Source: CAZGKW01 sp964526295
GTDB taxonomy: Bacteria > Planctomycetota > Phycisphaerae > FEN-1346
Direction of reading: 5' to 3'
Assembly: GCA_964526295.1 (NCBI GenBank)
Contig: CAZGKW010000011.1
Coordinates: 39,963 to 103,962 of the forward strand
DNA: 64,000 nt
Shown here one piece after another: positions 17,619 to 26,562 of the stretch. Below the pieces are notes generated by a model. That model saw only the letters and a program-made list of their open reading frames with translations. It made no database searches and was not told the origin of the DNA. Numbering within the stretch: position 1 is the stretch's first letter; each line of letters starts with the position of its first letter. The position numbers and the translations under genes were made by a program.

Positions 17619-18461
17619 ATGCTTCGCAGCACGTTCGTGTACGGACTGGCGGCCGCGATGGTCCTTGTTGGGGCGGTCGCGACGGCCCAGGCGGAGGAGG
17701 CGCCGCCGGACGCCGACGCGCCGCCGGAGGGCCAGGCGGCCCCGGAGGCCGAGGCGCCGGCCGTCCTCGACCAGCAAGAGACTGCGCCAGTGTCCTTGCT
17801 CGGCATCCTGAAAGACGCCTGGCAGAGCTTCAAGATCAGGTGGCAAGTGGGCGGCCCGTTGATGTGGCTGATCGCGGCGCTCGCGGTCGTTGCGGTCGTC
17901 TTCGCCATCGACCGGCTCATCGGCCTCCGCCGCAGCCGCATCGTGCCCCACGGCCTGGCGACGCGGGCGAACCGGCTCTGGGTCCAGGGCGAGTTCGAGC
18001 AGCTCCTGAAGCTGGCGCGGCGGAGCCGAAGCACCCTCGGCGAGGTCATCGCCTTCCTCGTCGAGCACCGCTCGAACTCCTACGAGCACCTCACGGCCGC
18101 CGCCGAGGACATCGCCGCCCGCGACTTCGAGCGGCACGGCCGGAGCGTCTATCCGCTGGTCGCCGTGGGCACGCTGGCGCCGTTGTGCGGCCTCCTGGGC
18201 ACCGTCTTCGGCCTCCTGGGGGCGTTCGCGACGATCGGCGTCGTGGGCAGCATGGACGACCCGTCGGCCCTGGCGGGCGACATCGGCGAGGCCCTCATCA
18301 CCACCGCCGCCGGCCTCATCGTGGCCATCCCGACGCTCATCCTCTACCACTACTTCAGCAGCCGGACGGGCCTCTTCGCCGGCATCCTCGGGACCGAGGT
18401 CAGCAACCTGATGCACGGCTGGTTCCTGAAGAAGGAGGGGACCGATGCGAGTCAGGCTTGA
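17619..18461 (+). CDS. exbB: ExbB/TolQ/MotA-family proton channel protein
   Basis: This 280-residue protein has an N-terminal signal peptide followed by a Pro/Ala/Glu-rich linker, a membrane helix at about 85-105 (LMWLIAALAVVAVVFAIDRL), and the family's two C-terminal helices: VGTLAPLCGLLGTVFGLLGA and GEALITTAAGLIVAIPTLIL. These form the ExbB/TolQ stator that uses proton motive force to drive work in the periplasm. The ATG at 17619 follows AAAGGAGAG. The gene overlaps exbD by 17 bases. A signal peptide plus long linker before the first helix is common in planctomycete and other PVC ExbB proteins. Confidence 0.9.
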   Translation: MLRSTFVYGLAAAMVLVGAVATAQAEEAPPDADAPPEGQAAPEAEAPAVLDQQETAPVSLLGILKDAWQSFKIRWQVGGPLMWLIAALAVVAVVFAIDRLIGLRRSRIVPHGLATRANRLWVQGEFEQLLKLARRSRSTLGEVIAFLVEHRSNSYEHLTAAAEDIAARDFERHGRSVYPLVAVGTLAPLCGLLGTVFGLLGAFATIGVVGSMDDPSALAGDIGEALITTAAGLIVAIPTLILYHYFSSRTGLFAGILGTEVSNLMHGWFLKKEGTDASQA

Positions 18462-18858
18462 CCGCAAGGAGGACACCCAGGTCCAGATGGGGCCGCTCAT
18501 CGACTGCGTCTTCCTGCTGCTGATCTTCTTCATCGTCATCGCCGTGACGAAAAAGTCGATCAAGGAGCTGGGCATCCAGCTGCCCGCCCCGGGGGCCGCC
18601 GTCTCCGAGATCAAGCCCCGCGACAGGGACCTCGTCCTGCGTCTGACCGGCGACGGCCAGGTCTACGTCGGCGACCGGGAGGTCCTCAAGCAGGGCGTTC
18701 TCGACGCCATCCGCGATGCGTACGAGCGGGACCCTGATACGAAGGTCCGGTTCGAGATCGACAAGCGGGCCCAGTTCCAGCACCTGTTCCCCATCATGGA
18801 CCAGCTCAAGCACTACAACCTGACGGACTGGAGCTTCCGCGTCCGCATGGAGGAGTAG
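18445..18858 (+). CDS. exbD: ExbD/TolR-family protein
   Basis: This 137-residue protein has the ExbD plan: a short cytoplasmic N-terminus, one membrane helix (MGPLIDCVFLLLIFFIVIAV) with the conserved Asp20 for proton transfer, and a periplasmic domain ending in FPIMDQLKHYNLTDWSFRV. AAGGAGG precedes the ATG, and the gene overlaps exbB. With ExbB it forms the energy-transducing stator. The usual TonB or TolA partner is not encoded next; the next gene is a different one-helix protein. Confidence 0.92.
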   Translation: MRVRLDRKEDTQVQMGPLIDCVFLLLIFFIVIAVTKKSIKELGIQLPAPGAAVSEIKPRDRDLVLRLTGDGQVYVGDREVLKQGVLDAIRDAYERDPDTKVRFEIDKRAQFQHLFPIMDQLKHYNLTDWSFRVRMEE

Positions 18859-18871
18859 GGAGGACGACGCG

Positions 18872-20206
18872 ATGGCCGAATCCATCGAGCCGAAAATCAG
18901 CCTCGGGCACCGCGTGCTGGTGGTCGCCCTGCACGTCGTGGTGGGCCTCATCGGCGTCTATGCCGTCTACCTCCTGTTCCGGGGCGTCGAGGTCGAGCAG
19001 ACCATCTCTCCGGGCGAGCTTCGGGAGGTGATCAGCGAATACCGGGCCAAGCGCCGGGAGCGGATGGCCGCCGAGATCAACCAGCAGATGCGGCCCCTCC
19101 TCCGCGAGATGCGGGCCATCCGCGACAAGTGGCAGGCCGACGCGGGCGTCACGGCCGACGCCGACGAGGTCCTGACCGACGCCGAGCAGGCCAGCCGGGC
19201 CGAGGCCGCCCGGCCCCTGGACGACCTTGCGTTCCACGGGGTCTACGACGTGGCCCGGGCCGTCGAGCAGGACATGATCACGATGTACCGCGAATTTCTG
19301 GCGGCCCGGACGGTGGGCCTGGGGCGGGGCTTCAGCTACGCCGAGGCCTACGACCACTCCGCCACCCCGCGGCCGACCCGCCCCCCCATCGACACCGAGG
19401 CCCTGTACCGCGAGATCACGACCGTCGAGGAGGGCGGCGGGCTCGAGGCGTTCCGCCAGGAGATCAAGAAGTCGAACGTCGAGGTCCGCGAGATGCACCA
19501 GAACTGCGAGAAGCTCCTCGCCTTCACCCGCAAGTCGACCACCCAGACGGGCGACGGCATCAGCGTCGACATGAGCGCCGAGGACGTCGCCATGCTGGGC
19601 TACCGCGGACCCGAGCTGCTCCCCGACGAGATCGACCTCACCCACAGCCCCGACCTGGGCAGCTTCAACGCCATCCCGGGCCGCCGGCTCGTGACCGGCG
19701 GCCGGATGGACGAGTGGCTTTACGTCGACACCTGGTACGTCATCGGCCCCTTCGAGGGCGACCGCCGGCGAGAGAACCTCGACACCCGCTTCGGGCCCGA
19801 GGCCAACGTCAACCTCGACGACGTCTTCACCGGCAAGGACGACCGCAAGGTCCGGTGGGAGTACAAGAAGGTCGGCTGGGTCCAGCCCGTCGGCCCGAAG
19901 ACGGCCTTCTGGAAGATCGAGCCCCGCCAGGTCGAAAGCTACGCCATCTACTACGCCTTCACCGAGATCTATTCGGACGCCCCGCGGGAGGTCTGGATCG
20001 CCACCGCCACCGACGACTACGGCAAGCTCTGGATCAACGACGAGCTCGTCTGGAAGAGCCCGAAGACCCGCAAACCCTACAATGCGACGGAGAACATCCA
20101 GCTCATCGACCTGGAGCAGGGCCAGAACAAGGTGCTGTATCGCGTGGAGAACGCCGGCGGAACGATGGGGTTCTCCCTGATGGTCCGCCTGGCCACCGGC
20201 GGATAG
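18872..20206 (+). CDS. One-helix membrane protein with coiled coil and C-terminal beta-sandwich, partner of ExbBD
   Basis: This 444-residue protein starts 13 bases after exbD and has no clear named family. Residues 12-33 are a single membrane helix (VLVVALHVVVGLIGVYAVYL), residues 45-100 are highly charged and probably coiled-coil, and residues 285-440 form a beta-rich domain with WYVIGPFEGDRRRENLDTRF and VWIATATDDYGKLWINDELV, like the PA14 or sugar-binding sandwiches of planctomycete secreted proteins. Its place and topology are those of TonB or TolA (one N-terminal anchor and a long periplasmic part), but it lacks a Pro-rich spacer and a TonB C-terminal domain. A role as the mechanical partner of this ExbBD pair is inferred. 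Confidence 0.7.
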   Translation: MAESIEPKISLGHRVLVVALHVVVGLIGVYAVYLLFRGVEVEQTISPGELREVISEYRAKRRERMAAEINQQMRPLLREMRAIRDKWQADAGVTADADEVLTDAEQASRAEAARPLDDLAFHGVYDVARAVEQDMITMYREFLAARTVGLGRGFSYAEAYDHSATPRPTRPPIDTEALYREITTVEEGGGLEAFRQEIKKSNVEVREMHQNCEKLLAFTRKSTTQTGDGISVDMSAEDVAMLGYRGPELLPDEIDLTHSPDLGSFNAIPGRRLVTGGRMDEWLYVDTWYVIGPFEGDRRRENLDTRFGPEANVNLDDVFTGKDDRKVRWEYKKVGWVQPVGPKTAFWKIEPRQVESYAIYYAFTEIYSDAPREVWIATATDDYGKLWINDELVWKSPKTRKPYNATENIQLIDLEQGQNKVLYRVENAGGTMGFSLMVRLATGG

Positions 20207-20347
20207 CGTCGACCGCCTCATAGGAGTTCTCAGCGGCCGGTCTCTGTGCCGACCGCGCTTCACGGGCCGAGAACGCGGCGGGCGATCCGGGCCCGCCGCG
20301 CCGAAAGTCGACAGGACCTGCCCGAACCCGCTTGGCGGAGGGACCCG

Positions 20348-22375
20348 ATGCCGAGGCACGCCGCCACGTCCATCTTGGCCGCGACACTCGCCCTGGCGGC
20401 CTTGCCCAACGCGGTTCGTGCCGCGCCGGCTTCGGCCGACGTGCTCCGGATCGTCGAGGGCCACGTGCCGCCCGAGGCCGGCGAGCATCCCCGCCTGATG
20501 GTCCGAAAGGGCGACGGCGTCGAGGCGCTCAGGCGGGCCGCCGCTACGGACTGGGGCCGGCGCGTCACGGCCCGCCTCCACCAGGCCCTCAAGCTGGTCG
20601 AGAAGCTCGCCATCACCGGCCGCAACCGCGAGGTCATTAAGGAAGCCGGCTTCAAGGCCGCCGGCTACGGGGCCGCCTGCCTGTTGGATCAGGACGCCCG
20701 GACCGCCGCCGAGGCCCGCGACACCGTCCTCAAGGAGGTCGTCCACTACCCGCTGACGGGCACGCTCAGCCTGATGGACCGCATCTCGCGGCTCCACGGC
20801 ACGGCCGTCGCGTACGACCTCTGCTACGATGCGTGGGACGAGCCGACCCGGGCGAAGGTCCGGGCGTGGCTCGCCGAGGAGGCCCGGGACCTTCGCCGAC
20901 GAGTCGACTCGCCCGAGCCGGCCCGCGTCGGCCAGCCGGAGCGCGTCACGGCCCACGCCGTGGCGGGCATCGCCGAGCTGGCCCTTCTGGGCGACTCGGG
21001 CGACGCGGCCGACCCCGGCCGGATCGCCGATTCCGAGCGGGCCGTCCTCGCCTACCTGGACCGCCACGTCGGCCCGCTGGGCTTCGACGCCCACGGCGAG
21101 TCGGTCCGCGAGGCGGCGTTCGCCTCGGGCATCCTCGAGTTCCTCCGGGCCGAGCGGCTCGTCCTCGGCCGCGACCTCACGGGCCACCCCGCCGTCGCCG
21201 CGGTCCTCGTCCCGATGGTCTACATGACCGTGCCGGAGGTGGGCATCGCCGTCACCGGCGGGACGACGGCGACGGTCGACCGGACGGGCCTGTTCGCCTT
21301 GGCGACCGACCTGACGCCGCCCCCGCGCCGACCGGCCGTCGCGTGGCTCTTCGAGAAGGTGGGGGGCGAGCAGTATCTGGGCATCGTCCGGCCGCACCAC
21401 GGCCTGGCGATGATGACGAGCGGCCTGGACACGATCGAGCCGGTCCCGCCGGGCGACCCGTGGCCGCGACGGGGAAACGGCCGGACTTGGGCTGAACACG
21501 CCGCGCCGGGAAGCGGCCTCGCCGCCCGGGCCATGGGCTGGCCCCGGTTCGTCCACAGCGACCGGGCCGGCATGGCGGTCTTCCGCAGCCGGTGGAAGGA
21601 CGCCGGCGACGTCGCGACCGTCGTCCACGACGGGGCCCTCCGGATCCTCGGGCCGGCCTCGCCGTGGGCGGCCCAGCCCGGCGTCGACGCCGCCAGGTGG
21701 AGCCACGACCCCGGGGCCGGCGGCCTGGACAACGTGTTTCTGTTCAGCCCGAACGTGGGCAAGCAGCGGGTCTACGAGCTCCGCCTCCGGCGCCGGCTCG
21801 TCTCGTGCCGCATCATCGAGCCCGGCCGCCTCGCCACGCTCGTCTCGACCGTGCAAGGCCGGATCGATGCCTCGACCGATTCCTACCAGGTCTCCAAGAG
21901 AAAGGGCGGAAAGAAAGTCGAGGAGAAGGTGCCGGTTCCGGCCGGGGGCCCGTTCGAGGGGACACGGGTCCTCGGCATCGATTACACCGGCCGGTGCGGC
22001 ACACCCGGCCTGTTCGTGATCGCCGACCGGTTGAGCGGCGGCGGCGAGGTGCCTCGCACGTGGGCCCTTCACACCGGCCCCGAGGTGAAGATCGCCACCG
22101 ACGGGCCGACGTTCTCGTTCACCGACGAGACGGGGGCCGGCCTCCACGCCACGGTCGTCTACCCCCCGGACGTGACCTTCGAAAAGACCAACAACCGGGG
22201 CGTGGCCAACTTCGTCACCGCTCGGACGCCCGGCGACCGCTTCGAGGTCGTCATGACCGTCCGGGCCGGCGGTCCGCCGCCGAAGGTCTCGGCGGGCGAC
22301 GAGGGGCTCGCCGGCGACGTCCGGGTGGGCCAGCGCACCGTTCGCGTGGAAGCCGACGCCGTCGTCTTTGACTGA
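20348..22375 (+). CDS. Secreted heparinase II/III-like protein B
   Basis: This 675-residue protein has a signal peptide (LAATLALAALPNAVRAAPA) and GGAGGG before its ATG. EHPRLMVRKGDGVEALRRA, TAVAYDLCYDAWDEPTRAKV and MAVFRSRWKDAGD match heparinase-like A and C in order, and RVLGIDYTGRCGTPGLFVIA is a shared C-terminal sandwich segment. It ends with DVRVGQRTVRVEADAVVFD, the same closing motif. Unlike A and C it lacks the extra N-terminal beta domain. It is probably an exported lyase-like enzyme with substrate unknown. It sits in the same direction as the ExbBD group, 141 bases downstream. Confidence 0.72.
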   Translation: MPRHAATSILAATLALAALPNAVRAAPASADVLRIVEGHVPPEAGEHPRLMVRKGDGVEALRRAAATDWGRRVTARLHQALKLVEKLAITGRNREVIKEAGFKAAGYGAACLLDQDARTAAEARDTVLKEVVHYPLTGTLSLMDRISRLHGTAVAYDLCYDAWDEPTRAKVRAWLAEEARDLRRRVDSPEPARVGQPERVTAHAVAGIAELALLGDSGDAADPGRIADSERAVLAYLDRHVGPLGFDAHGESVREAAFASGILEFLRAERLVLGRDLTGHPAVAAVLVPMVYMTVPEVGIAVTGGTTATVDRTGLFALATDLTPPPRRPAVAWLFEKVGGEQYLGIVRPHHGLAMMTSGLDTIEPVPPGDPWPRRGNGRTWAEHAAPGSGLAARAMGWPRFVHSDRAGMAVFRSRWKDAGDVATVVHDGALRILGPASPWAAQPGVDAARWSHDPGAGGLDNVFLFSPNVGKQRVYELRLRRRLVSCRIIEPGRLATLVSTVQGRIDASTDSYQVSKRKGGKKVEEKVPVPAGGPFEGTRVLGIDYTGRCGTPGLFVIADRLSGGGEVPRTWALHTGPEVKIATDGPTFSFTDETGAGLHATVVYPPDVTFEKTNNRGVANFVTARTPGDRFEVVMTVRAGGPPPKVSAGDEGLAGDVRVGQRTVRVEADAVVFD

Positions 22376-22445
22376 TGACCGGTGGGCGACCACCGGGCCC
22401 CGGACGGTCACGGCCAGTTCTGTGCGTACCGAGGAAGGAACTCGC

Positions 22446-23084
22446 GTGTTCAGCTACACCAGCCGCAAGGGCGTCACCTACTACGTGCACGCGCGTCTTC
22501 GGAAGAAAGGGGGTGTCTCCTATGTCCTCAGGCGGACACCCGAAGAGGCCCTGTCGGGCCTGCCGGAGGGCTACGAGGTCGTCGAGAACGTGAACGGGCA
22601 AGCCTCCGTCCGCCGGGCACGGCCCCGGCTGATCACCCCTGAGGAGGAGGCCCAGGTGGCGGCGAGCCTGGAGGCCCACGGCCTGAAGGACTACCGGGTC
22701 GAGGTCAAAGGCCGGTATCTGACGGTCTTCGAGCCCAGCACGGACCCCGAGGAAGTCGCGGAGGTGTTCGACCCGCTCGGCCTCGGAGGCGGCCTCGACG
22801 GCCCGTTCAAGGACGTGATGCGGCACCTCCTGGGCGACGAACTCATCGATCGGTACATCCGCGAGAAAAGGCAGACATTTGCCGAGAGCGTCCGGCAAAA
22901 GCTGCAATTTTTCCCCGTGCTTCGCTTCGAGCTGGCCAAAGGCGAGCCGCGGCAGTTCCACGTCGAACGGAGGCACTACTCCGGCGACGGCGGCTGGTTG
23001 TCTCTTGCGACCCTTCGGCTCGAGCGCGGGCTGAAGCGTTACGTCCGGCACCTGGGCAAGGACAGCTTCTTCGAGCTGATGTAG
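22446..23084 (+). CDS. Conserved small protein of unknown function
   Basis: This 212-residue protein is not one I can name. It opens with FSYTSRKGVTYYVHARLRKK, continues with YVLRRTPEEALSGLPEGYEV, and looks like a family I recall from planctomycetes with unknown role. No membrane helix, signal peptide or catalytic motif is visible. The GTG at 22446 is preferred over an in-frame ATG at 22368, which would overlap the preceding gene, because GGAAGGA lies just upstream and the conserved-looking part starts here. Confidence 0.65.
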   Translation: MFSYTSRKGVTYYVHARLRKKGGVSYVLRRTPEEALSGLPEGYEVVENVNGQASVRRARPRLITPEEEAQVAASLEAHGLKDYRVEVKGRYLTVFEPSTDPEEVAEVFDPLGLGGGLDGPFKDVMRHLLGDELIDRYIREKRQTFAESVRQKLQFFPVLRFELAKGEPRQFHVERRHYSGDGGWLSLATLRLERGLKRYVRHLGKDSFFELM

Positions 23085-23135
23085 CCGCCGGGCCGGGCCT
23101 GCGCAGCATCCAGCCGAGGCCGGGCCGGTTGCCGG

Positions 23136-23164
23136 TTGCCGCAGGCGCGGCGGGCGGGTATGGT
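23136..23164 (+). promoter_or_regulatory. Possible sigma-70-type promoter
   Basis: TTGCCG and TATGGT are separated by 17 bases, about 50 bases before the GTG of the PQQ-fusion gene. The spacing is ideal, but the boxes match consensus only partly. Confidence 0.35.
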
Positions 23165-23212
23165 GGCGGTGGTCTCGCCCCTTCACTTCTCGTGGCAGGA
23201 AGGAGACCGATC

Positions 23213-26200
23213 GTGTCTCGCAAGGCGCTTGCGCTGGTCCTTTCTCTCGCAGCGTTGCCCGTCGCCTCGGCCGGCGCCGCGGGTCCCTCCGACGACGCCC
23301 GGGCCATCCTGGAAGCGAGCGGCGCCCGAGGCGGACTTATCGTCCACCTCCAGTGCGGCGACGGACGACTCACCGCCGCGCTGGCCGGCGACGGCCCGTA
23401 CCTCGTGCACGGCCTCGCGAGCGCCGAGCGCGACGTCGAAGCGGCCCGCGAGCACGTCCACTCGCGGGGCCTCTACGGCCGGGTCAGCATCGACCGCTTC
23501 CGCGGGGGACGGCTGCCCTATGCCGAGGAGCTCGTCAACCTCGTCGTCGCCGAGCGGGTCCCGGCGGCCCTTCGGGCGGAGGTCGAGCGGGTGCTCGCCC
23601 CGGGCGGCGCGGTCTGTGAGAAGCCCGGCGCCACGTGGGTCGCCACGCCGAAGGCCCGGCCCGAGACAATCGACGAATGGACCCACTTTCTTCACGGGCC
23701 CGACAACAACGCCGTCTCGACCGACGCCCGCATCGCCCCGCCGCGCCACGCCCGGTGGATAGCCGGCCCGCGGTGGGCCCGCAGCCACGACCACCTGGCG
23801 AGCCTGTCGGCGATGGTCTCGTCGGGGGGCCGTGTCTTCGCCATCGTCGACGAGGGGCCCATCGCGACGGTCGCCATGCCGCCGGACTGGCAGCTCGTCG
23901 CCCGAGACGCCTTCAGCGGCGTGCTCCTGTGGAAACGGGCGATCGGCCCGTGGGAGGGGACGCTCCGGGGCTTTCGAAGCGGCCCGGCGGACCTCGCCCG
24001 GCGCCTCGTCGCCGTCGGCGACCGCCTCTACGTGACGCTCGGATACGACGAGCCCGTCTCCGTGCTCGATGCCGCCACCGGCCGGACCGTCGCCACCTAC
24101 CCGCAGACGAAGGGGGCCCAGGAGCTGGTTTTGGCCGACGGCGTCCTGTACGCCGTCCTGGGCGACCGGGAGCTCGCCGAGGCCGCCGACGCCGCACGGC
24201 GCCGCGGGGCCGTCCCCCCGCCGCGGAACAAGCGGATCGTCGCCGTCCGGGCGGCCGACGGGAAGGTCCTCTGGACGAAGGCCGACGCCGACACCGCCGA
24301 GGTCATGCCGACGACGCTCGCCGTCGCGGGCGGCCGGGTCTACTTCGAGGACCCGCGGGAGGTCGTCTGCCTCGACGCCGCCGACGCCCGCGAGGTCTGG
24401 CGGGCCAAGCGGCCGATCACCGTCAAGCGGCTCGGCTGGTCGACGCCGACGCTCGTGGTCTACGGCGACGTGGTGCTCTCGGCGGACCGGAGCGCCCCGG
24501 CAAGCTCGCCGCCCACCTCCTCGGCCGGTGCCGAGGCGGCCGGCCAGGTCGAGTCGGAGCCGTCGAGCAAGGGCGGCAACTCGCCGCCCGGCGAGCTGAT
24601 CGCCTTCCACGCCGACACCGGCCGGCGGCTCTGGACGTCGCGCTGCCGGGAGACCTACAACGCCCCCGTAGACGTCCTGGTGACCGACGACCTCATCTGG
24701 ACGGGCGTCCTTGTCAAGGCCGGCGAGCCCGGCGTCACGGAGGCCCTCGACCCGATGACCGGCCAGGTCCGCCGCAACCGGCCGCCCGACCGGGAGTTCT
24801 TCGCCCCCGGCATGGGCCACCACCGGTGCTACCGCAACAAGGCCACCGGCCGGTACCTGCTGCTCGGGCGGTCGGGCGTCGAGTTCATCGACCTGAAGAC
24901 GGGCCAGGGCATCGCGAACCACTGGATCCGCGGCACCTGCCAGTACGGCATCATGCCGGCCAACGGGCTGCTCTACGTCCCGCCGCACTCGTGCGCCTGC
25001 TTCATCGAGGCGAAGCTGAATTCGCTGAATGCCCTGGCGGCGGACCGCTCGCGGCCTGCCCCGACGCCGGAGCGCGACCGCTTGGAGCGCGGCCCGGCAT
25101 ACGGCCAGGCCGGCGAGCCAGGCAGGAGGGCCGGCCGTGAAGGCGACTGGCCGACCTACCGGCACGACGCCGCCCGAAGCGGCCGGGCCTCGTCGGCCCT
25201 CGGGACCGACCTCGCGGCGGCCTGGGAGACGCCGCTCGAGGGGCCCCTGTCGAGCGTGACGGTGGCGGGGGGCAAGGTGTTCGTCGCTCGCGCAGGCGCC
25301 CACACCGTCTCGGCCCTCGACGCCGAATCGGGCCGGCCCGTGTGGCAGTTCACGGCCGGCGGCCGCGTCGATTCGCCACCGACGATCCACGAGGGACTCG
25401 CGCTCTTCGGCTCGGCCGACGGGTGCGTCTACGCCCTTGGCGCCGACGACGGCCGCCTCGCCTGGCGGCGGCAGGTCACCCCGGAGGACCGGCGCGTCGT
25501 CGCGTACGGACAGCTCGAGTCGGCGTGGCCGGTGCACGGGAGCGTCCTCGTGCGAGACGGCGAGATCTGGTGCGCGGCGGGGCGGTCGTCGTTCCTGGAC
25601 GGGGGCATCCGCCTGTGCCGACTCGACCCCGCCACCGGCAAGCCCCTCGGCACGACCATCATCGACCATCGCGACCCGAAGACGGGCTACCAGGAGAAAG
25701 GCGTCGTCCGCGGGCCGAACATGCCGGGCGCTTTGCCCGACGTCCTCTCGGCGCAACATGGTTCCGTCTACATGCGACAGGCCCGGTTCGGGCCCGACGG
25801 GAAGGAACTCCCGCCCGACGAGCCGCACCTGTTCAGCCCGGCCGGGTTCCTCGACGAGACGTGGTGGCACCGGACCTACTGGATGGTCGGGACGGACATG
25901 GGGAGCGGCTGGGGCGGATGGGCCGGCTCGGCCGGACGCTGCCCCTCCGGGCGGATCCTCGCCCTCGACGGGCCGACCGTCTACGGCTACGGCCGGACGG
26001 CCTACGGGAACAACCGGCACGTCGGCCTCGGCACGTCCGCCTACCGGCTGTATGCGGCGAAGCTCGGGCCAACCGCCCCCAACCTCCGCACCGCGCCGGC
26101 CGAGGCGGGCGGCGCGAAGCCGAAGGCCGATCCGGCCAGGAAGCAGCGCCGCCGCGGCCGCCGGCAGGCCCGGCCGAAGTACGAGACGCGGTGGTCGCGC

Positions 26201-26473
26201 GACGCCGGCGTCCAGGTCCGGGCGATGGTCCTGGCGGGCGAGACGCTCTTCATCGCCGGCCCGCCCGAGGCGGGCGACGATCCGGCCGCCGCGCTCGCCG
26301 CGCACGAAGGCCGACGCGGCGCACTCCTCCGGGCCGTCTCGACAGCGGACGGCGAGGTCCGGTCGAGCGTGAAGCTGGCGGCGCCGCCCGTCTGGGACGG
26401 CATGGCCGTCGCCCGCGGCCGGCTCTACCTGGCGACGACCGACGGCAAGGTGCTGTGCTTCGAGGGGAAGTGA
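23213..26473 (+). CDS. Secreted fusion of methyltransferase-like domain and PQQ-type beta-propeller
   Basis: This 1086-residue protein has a signal peptide (KALALVLSLAALPVASAGAA). Residues 25-135 resemble a class I methyltransferase Rossmann fold: GGLIVHLQCGDGRLTAALAG at motif I and VERVLAPGGAV near its end. From DEWTHFLHGPDNNAVSTD on, it is a PQQ-like propeller whose blades read KRIVAVRAADGKVLWTK, GRRLWTSRC, GRPVWQFTAGGRVDSPPTIH and DGRLAWRRQ. A basic linker near residue 970 (KQRRRGRRQARPK) precedes the last blades. Such fusions are frequent in planctomycetes, with role unknown. An exported methyltransferase would have no SAM supply, so the N-terminal domain is probably used for binding only. 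The GTG start follows GGAAGGAG. Confidence 0.78.
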   Translation: MSRKALALVLSLAALPVASAGAAGPSDDARAILEASGARGGLIVHLQCGDGRLTAALAGDGPYLVHGLASAERDVEAAREHVHSRGLYGRVSIDRFRGGRLPYAEELVNLVVAERVPAALRAEVERVLAPGGAVCEKPGATWVATPKARPETIDEWTHFLHGPDNNAVSTDARIAPPRHARWIAGPRWARSHDHLASLSAMVSSGGRVFAIVDEGPIATVAMPPDWQLVARDAFSGVLLWKRAIGPWEGTLRGFRSGPADLARRLVAVGDRLYVTLGYDEPVSVLDAATGRTVATYPQTKGAQELVLADGVLYAVLGDRELAEAADAARRRGAVPPPRNKRIVAVRAADGKVLWTKADADTAEVMPTTLAVAGGRVYFEDPREVVCLDAADAREVWRAKRPITVKRLGWSTPTLVVYGDVVLSADRSAPASSPPTSSAGAEAAGQVESEPSSKGGNSPPGELIAFHADTGRRLWTSRCRETYNAPVDVLVTDDLIWTGVLVKAGEPGVTEALDPMTGQVRRNRPPDREFFAPGMGHHRCYRNKATGRYLLLGRSGVEFIDLKTGQGIANHWIRGTCQYGIMPANGLLYVPPHSCACFIEAKLNSLNALAADRSRPAPTPERDRLERGPAYGQAGEPGRRAGREGDWPTYRHDAARSGRASSALGTDLAAAWETPLEGPLSSVTVAGGKVFVARAGAHTVSALDAESGRPVWQFTAGGRVDSPPTIHEGLALFGSADGCVYALGADDGRLAWRRQVTPEDRRVVAYGQLESAWPVHGSVLVRDGEIWCAAGRSSFLDGGIRLCRLDPATGKPLGTTIIDHRDPKTGYQEKGVVRGPNMPGALPDVLSAQHGSVYMRQARFGPDGKELPPDEPHLFSPAGFLDETWWHRTYWMVGTDMGSGWGGWAGSAGRCPSGRILALDGPTVYGYGRTAYGNNRHVGLGTSAYRLYAAKLGPTAPNLRTAPAEAGGAKPKADPARKQRRRGRRQARPKYETRWSRDAGVQVRAMVLAGETLFIAGPPEAGDDPAAALAAHEGRRGALLRAVSTADGEVRSSVKLAAPPVWDGMAVARGRLYLATTDGKVLCFEGK

Positions 26474-26500
26474 GGGCGGCCGCAGGTCGCTTCAATGCCG

Positions 26501-26547
26501 TTCTCCTCCCCCTCACCCCGGCCCTCTCCCGCCAAGGGGAGAGGGAG
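26501..26547. repeat. Dispersed CCCTCTCCC hairpin repeat
   Basis: CTCCCCCTCACCCCGGCCCT runs into CCCTCTCCC and, after a short loop, GGGAGAGGG (stem 26522-26530 with 26537-26545). This resembles a dispersed palindrome found between genes in many GC-rich bacteria. It sits between the convergent ends of the PQQ-fusion and propeller-glycosidase genes and may end transcription on both strands. Confidence 0.6.
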
Positions 26548-26562
26548 GTGATGAGACAGCCC

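Noticed and set aside
18806..22411. Minus-strand frame of 1201 codons over the ExbBD partner and heparinase-like B
   Set aside because: It spans two real genes and their gap in antisense and has no recognisable domain.
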